The translations under genes were made by a program, and so were the position numbers. The notes beneath the pieces are model-generated. The model was not told where the DNA came from, did no database searches, and saw only the letters and a program-made list of their open reading frames with translations. A DNA stretch of 64,000 bases from DATEOR01 sp963766725 (GTDB lineage Bacteria > Actinomycetota > Thermoleophilia > Gaiellales > Gaiellaceae): positions 89,237-153,236 of the forward strand of contig CAVYBK010000010.1 of assembly GCA_963766725.1 (NCBI GenBank). Direction: 5' to 3'. Below are positions 63,034 to 64,000 of the stretch, piece by piece (position 1 is the first letter of the stretch; each line of letters begins with the position of its first letter).

Positions 63034-63106
63034 GGGCCGGTAGCTCAGTTGGTAGAGCAGGGGACTTTTAATCCCAAGGTCGCAGGTTCGATCCCTGCCC
63101 GGCCCA
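63034..63106 (+). tRNA. tRNA-Lys (TTT)
   Basis: A 73-base cloverleaf on the plus strand, acceptor GGGCCGG/CCGGCCC, anticodon loop CTTTTAA giving TTT, T arm GCAGGTTCGATCCCTGC. It is divergent from the other three tRNAs. Confidence 0.96.
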
Positions 63107-63282
63107 TTCACAGCCGCCTGGTTGAGCGGAACCGGCATGGTTGCGTGGCTCAGGTGTCCCATAGGTGCCGGGAATGATCGTGGCGTGCCTACCTCCGTGC
63201 CTACCTCGGCTTTCGGCACGAACCCGATCACTCGCTAGGCCGTTGAGGGAAGGAGTCGCGGCCGCCCGGCGTTGCAAACAAC
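63107..63282. repeat. Gap after tRNA-Lys with a tandem 12-base repeat
   Basis: No real gene is seen. GTGCCTACCTC occurs at 63185-63195 and 63197-63207, a 12-base period. A short plus-strand reading from ATG 63137 to TAG spans it but shows no coding signal I trust. The 3' side of a tRNA-Lys is a common integration site, but no integrase is present. Confidence 0.4.
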
Positions 63283-63696
63283 ATGAGTGACTGGAACCAA
63301 GCGATCATCGACGAGTTCCGCGCCAACACTGGGCGCGTCGGCGGCTCCTTCGAGGGACGGACTCTCTTGCTGCTTCACCACCGCGGAGCAAAGACTGGCA
63401 TCGAGCGGGTGAACCCGCTCGCCTACCAGCGGCTCAACGACGACTCCGTAGCCGTGTTTGCCTCGAAGGGCGGCGATCCGAAGAACCCTGATTGGTATTA
63501 CAACCTTGTGGCGAACCCTGACGCCGAAGTCGAGATCGGCACCGATCGCTTTCCGGTGCGCGCCCGCGTGGCGGAGGGCGACGAGCGCGACCGCATCTTC
63601 GAGAAGCAGAAAGCCGACTGGGACGGGTTTGCCGAATACGAGGAGAAGCTCGAGGGGATCCGTGTGATTCCGGTTGTCGTCCTCGAGGCGGTTTAG
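63283..63696 (+). CDS. Deazaflavin (F420)-dependent nitroreductase family protein
   Basis: A 137-residue protein of the Ddn/nitroreductase split-barrel group, which uses reduced F420. Typical parts are LLLLHHRGAKTGIERVNPLA, VFASKGGDPKNPDWYYNLVA and NPDAEVEIGTDRFPVRAR. Such enzymes reduce quinones or nitro compounds. It has a normal length and supports an actinobacterial host. Confidence 0.92.
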   Translation: MSDWNQAIIDEFRANTGRVGGSFEGRTLLLLHHRGAKTGIERVNPLAYQRLNDDSVAVFASKGGDPKNPDWYYNLVANPDAEVEIGTDRFPVRARVAEGDERDRIFEKQKADWDGFAEYEEKLEGIRVIPVVVLEAV

Positions 63697-63756
63697 GCGC
63701 GCCGCTGTCATTCACGGGCAAGTCCCGGCATCCCGCACAAATCCGCTCTCGGCCGC

Positions 63757-63936
63757 TTCCGAGCTCCAGTTCGTTTCGCTGGCGGAGGCCCTCCGCGAGA
63801 GCCTGGCGGTGCTCGCCCTCCTCGCGGGATCCCGGCGAACCGCCTGGCCGCTGCCGCCCTCGCTGAGCTCCTCAGCCGCCGGCGATCGTGCGAGCGGATC
63901 ACCGAGGCGCTTGTCCGCTGGTCGCGGGCGGCTTAG
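63757..63936 (+). pseudogene. Short hypothetical reading, start not found, one frame change
   Basis: A helical text can be read as SAASELQFVSLAEALRESLA, VLALLAG, then after a change near 63830 NRLAAAALAELLSRRRSCER and ITEALVRWSRAA to TAG 63934-63936. It resembles small helical actinobacterial proteins, but no good start codon or ribosome-binding site is visible. The remaining bases to 64000 show nothing recognisable. Confidence 0.25.
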
Positions 63937-64000
63937 TGCCCGCGCTAGTGACCTGACTAGGGGAAGCGCTCCTGGCGGTACCTCTCCTTGTCCTCTTCAC

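Noticed and set aside
63028..63231. Minus-strand reading with GRDRTCDLGIKSPLLYQLSY across tRNA-Lys
   Set aside because: It is the antisense of the tRNA gene, a well-known spurious protein call.
63107..63282. Integrated element remnant at tRNA-Lys
   Set aside because: No integrase, no second copy of the tRNA end and no shift in composition are visible; only a 12-base tandem repeat.
1..64000. Insertion sequences, transposases, prophage or defence islands
   Set aside because: No transposase, integrase, restriction-modification or toxin-antitoxin gene was recognised in either strand.

Overview
The window is GC-rich, gene-dense bacterial chromosome. It fits an uncultured or poorly characterised high-GC actinomycete, most likely class Thermoleophilia (Gaiellales/Solirubrobacterales type). 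This is an inference from the gene set: a deazaflavin (F420)-type nitroreductase, SARP and XRE-TPR regulators, an actinobacterial-style Tad pilus, a free-standing SpoIVB-type S55 peptidase, AMP-forming acyl-CoA synthetase, GTG/TTG starts and abundant GTGA/ATGA start-stop overlaps. No rRNA or single-copy phylogenetic marker is present, so the placement is provisional.

Layout. 1-8.9 kb: a minus-strand catabolic operon (methylmalonate-semialdehyde dehydrogenase, OsmC, cysteine-desulfurase-like protein), then a mismatch uracil glycosylase, an S55 peptidase, NAD synthetase and a second class-V aminotransferase. 8.9-12.9 kb: acyl-CoA synthetase, then a drug-efflux MFS pump with its TetR regulator and a candidate operator. 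12.9-14.8 kb: an XRE-TPR regulator followed by two tiny membrane-peptide genes, next to a possible structured RNA. 14.8-23.3 kb: CBS protein, rhodanese, proline racemase, DDAH, SelD, heme A synthase, PAC2 protein and a DEAH helicase. 23.4-24.9 kb: a second XRE-TPR regulator with a divergent 25-residue peptide ending in Trp-Trp. 25-34 kb: MshEN-domain protein, Nramp transporter, M20 amidohydrolase, DAG-kinase-like protein, tandem PAP2 proteins and DUF192. 34-45 kb: M15-like wall hydrolase and a Tad/Flp pilus operon (flp, tadE, tadG-like, cpaB, tadZ, tadA, a VWA-tadB fusion, tadC, coiled-coil protein). 45-52 kb: Nudix-like, TlpA, topoisomerase IB, EamA, aldehyde dehydrogenase, AraC/VOC/cupin genes. 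52-62.7 kb: SARP regulator with a secreted PD40 protein, a LuxR-type two-component system, an MMPL transporter, a membrane-anchored hydrolase, a flippase-like protein and a lipoprotein. 62.7-63.1 kb: four tRNAs (Asp, Val, Glu, Lys). The end holds a nitroreductase.

The most interesting signal is the pair of XRE-TPR regulators, each beside tiny basic/hydrophobic peptides with good ribosome-binding sites. This is the architecture of the RRNPP peptide-pheromone systems known from Firmicutes (Rgg/SHP, ComR/ComS, PlcR/PapR), and the 25-residue peptide ends in the double tryptophan typical of one ComS class. The function is inferred from architecture only.

Many otherwise conserved genes are broken by one-base frame changes whose continuation is intact in another frame. 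These look more like sequencing or assembly indels than gene decay. Coordinates of such genes are given for the reconstructed full-length gene.
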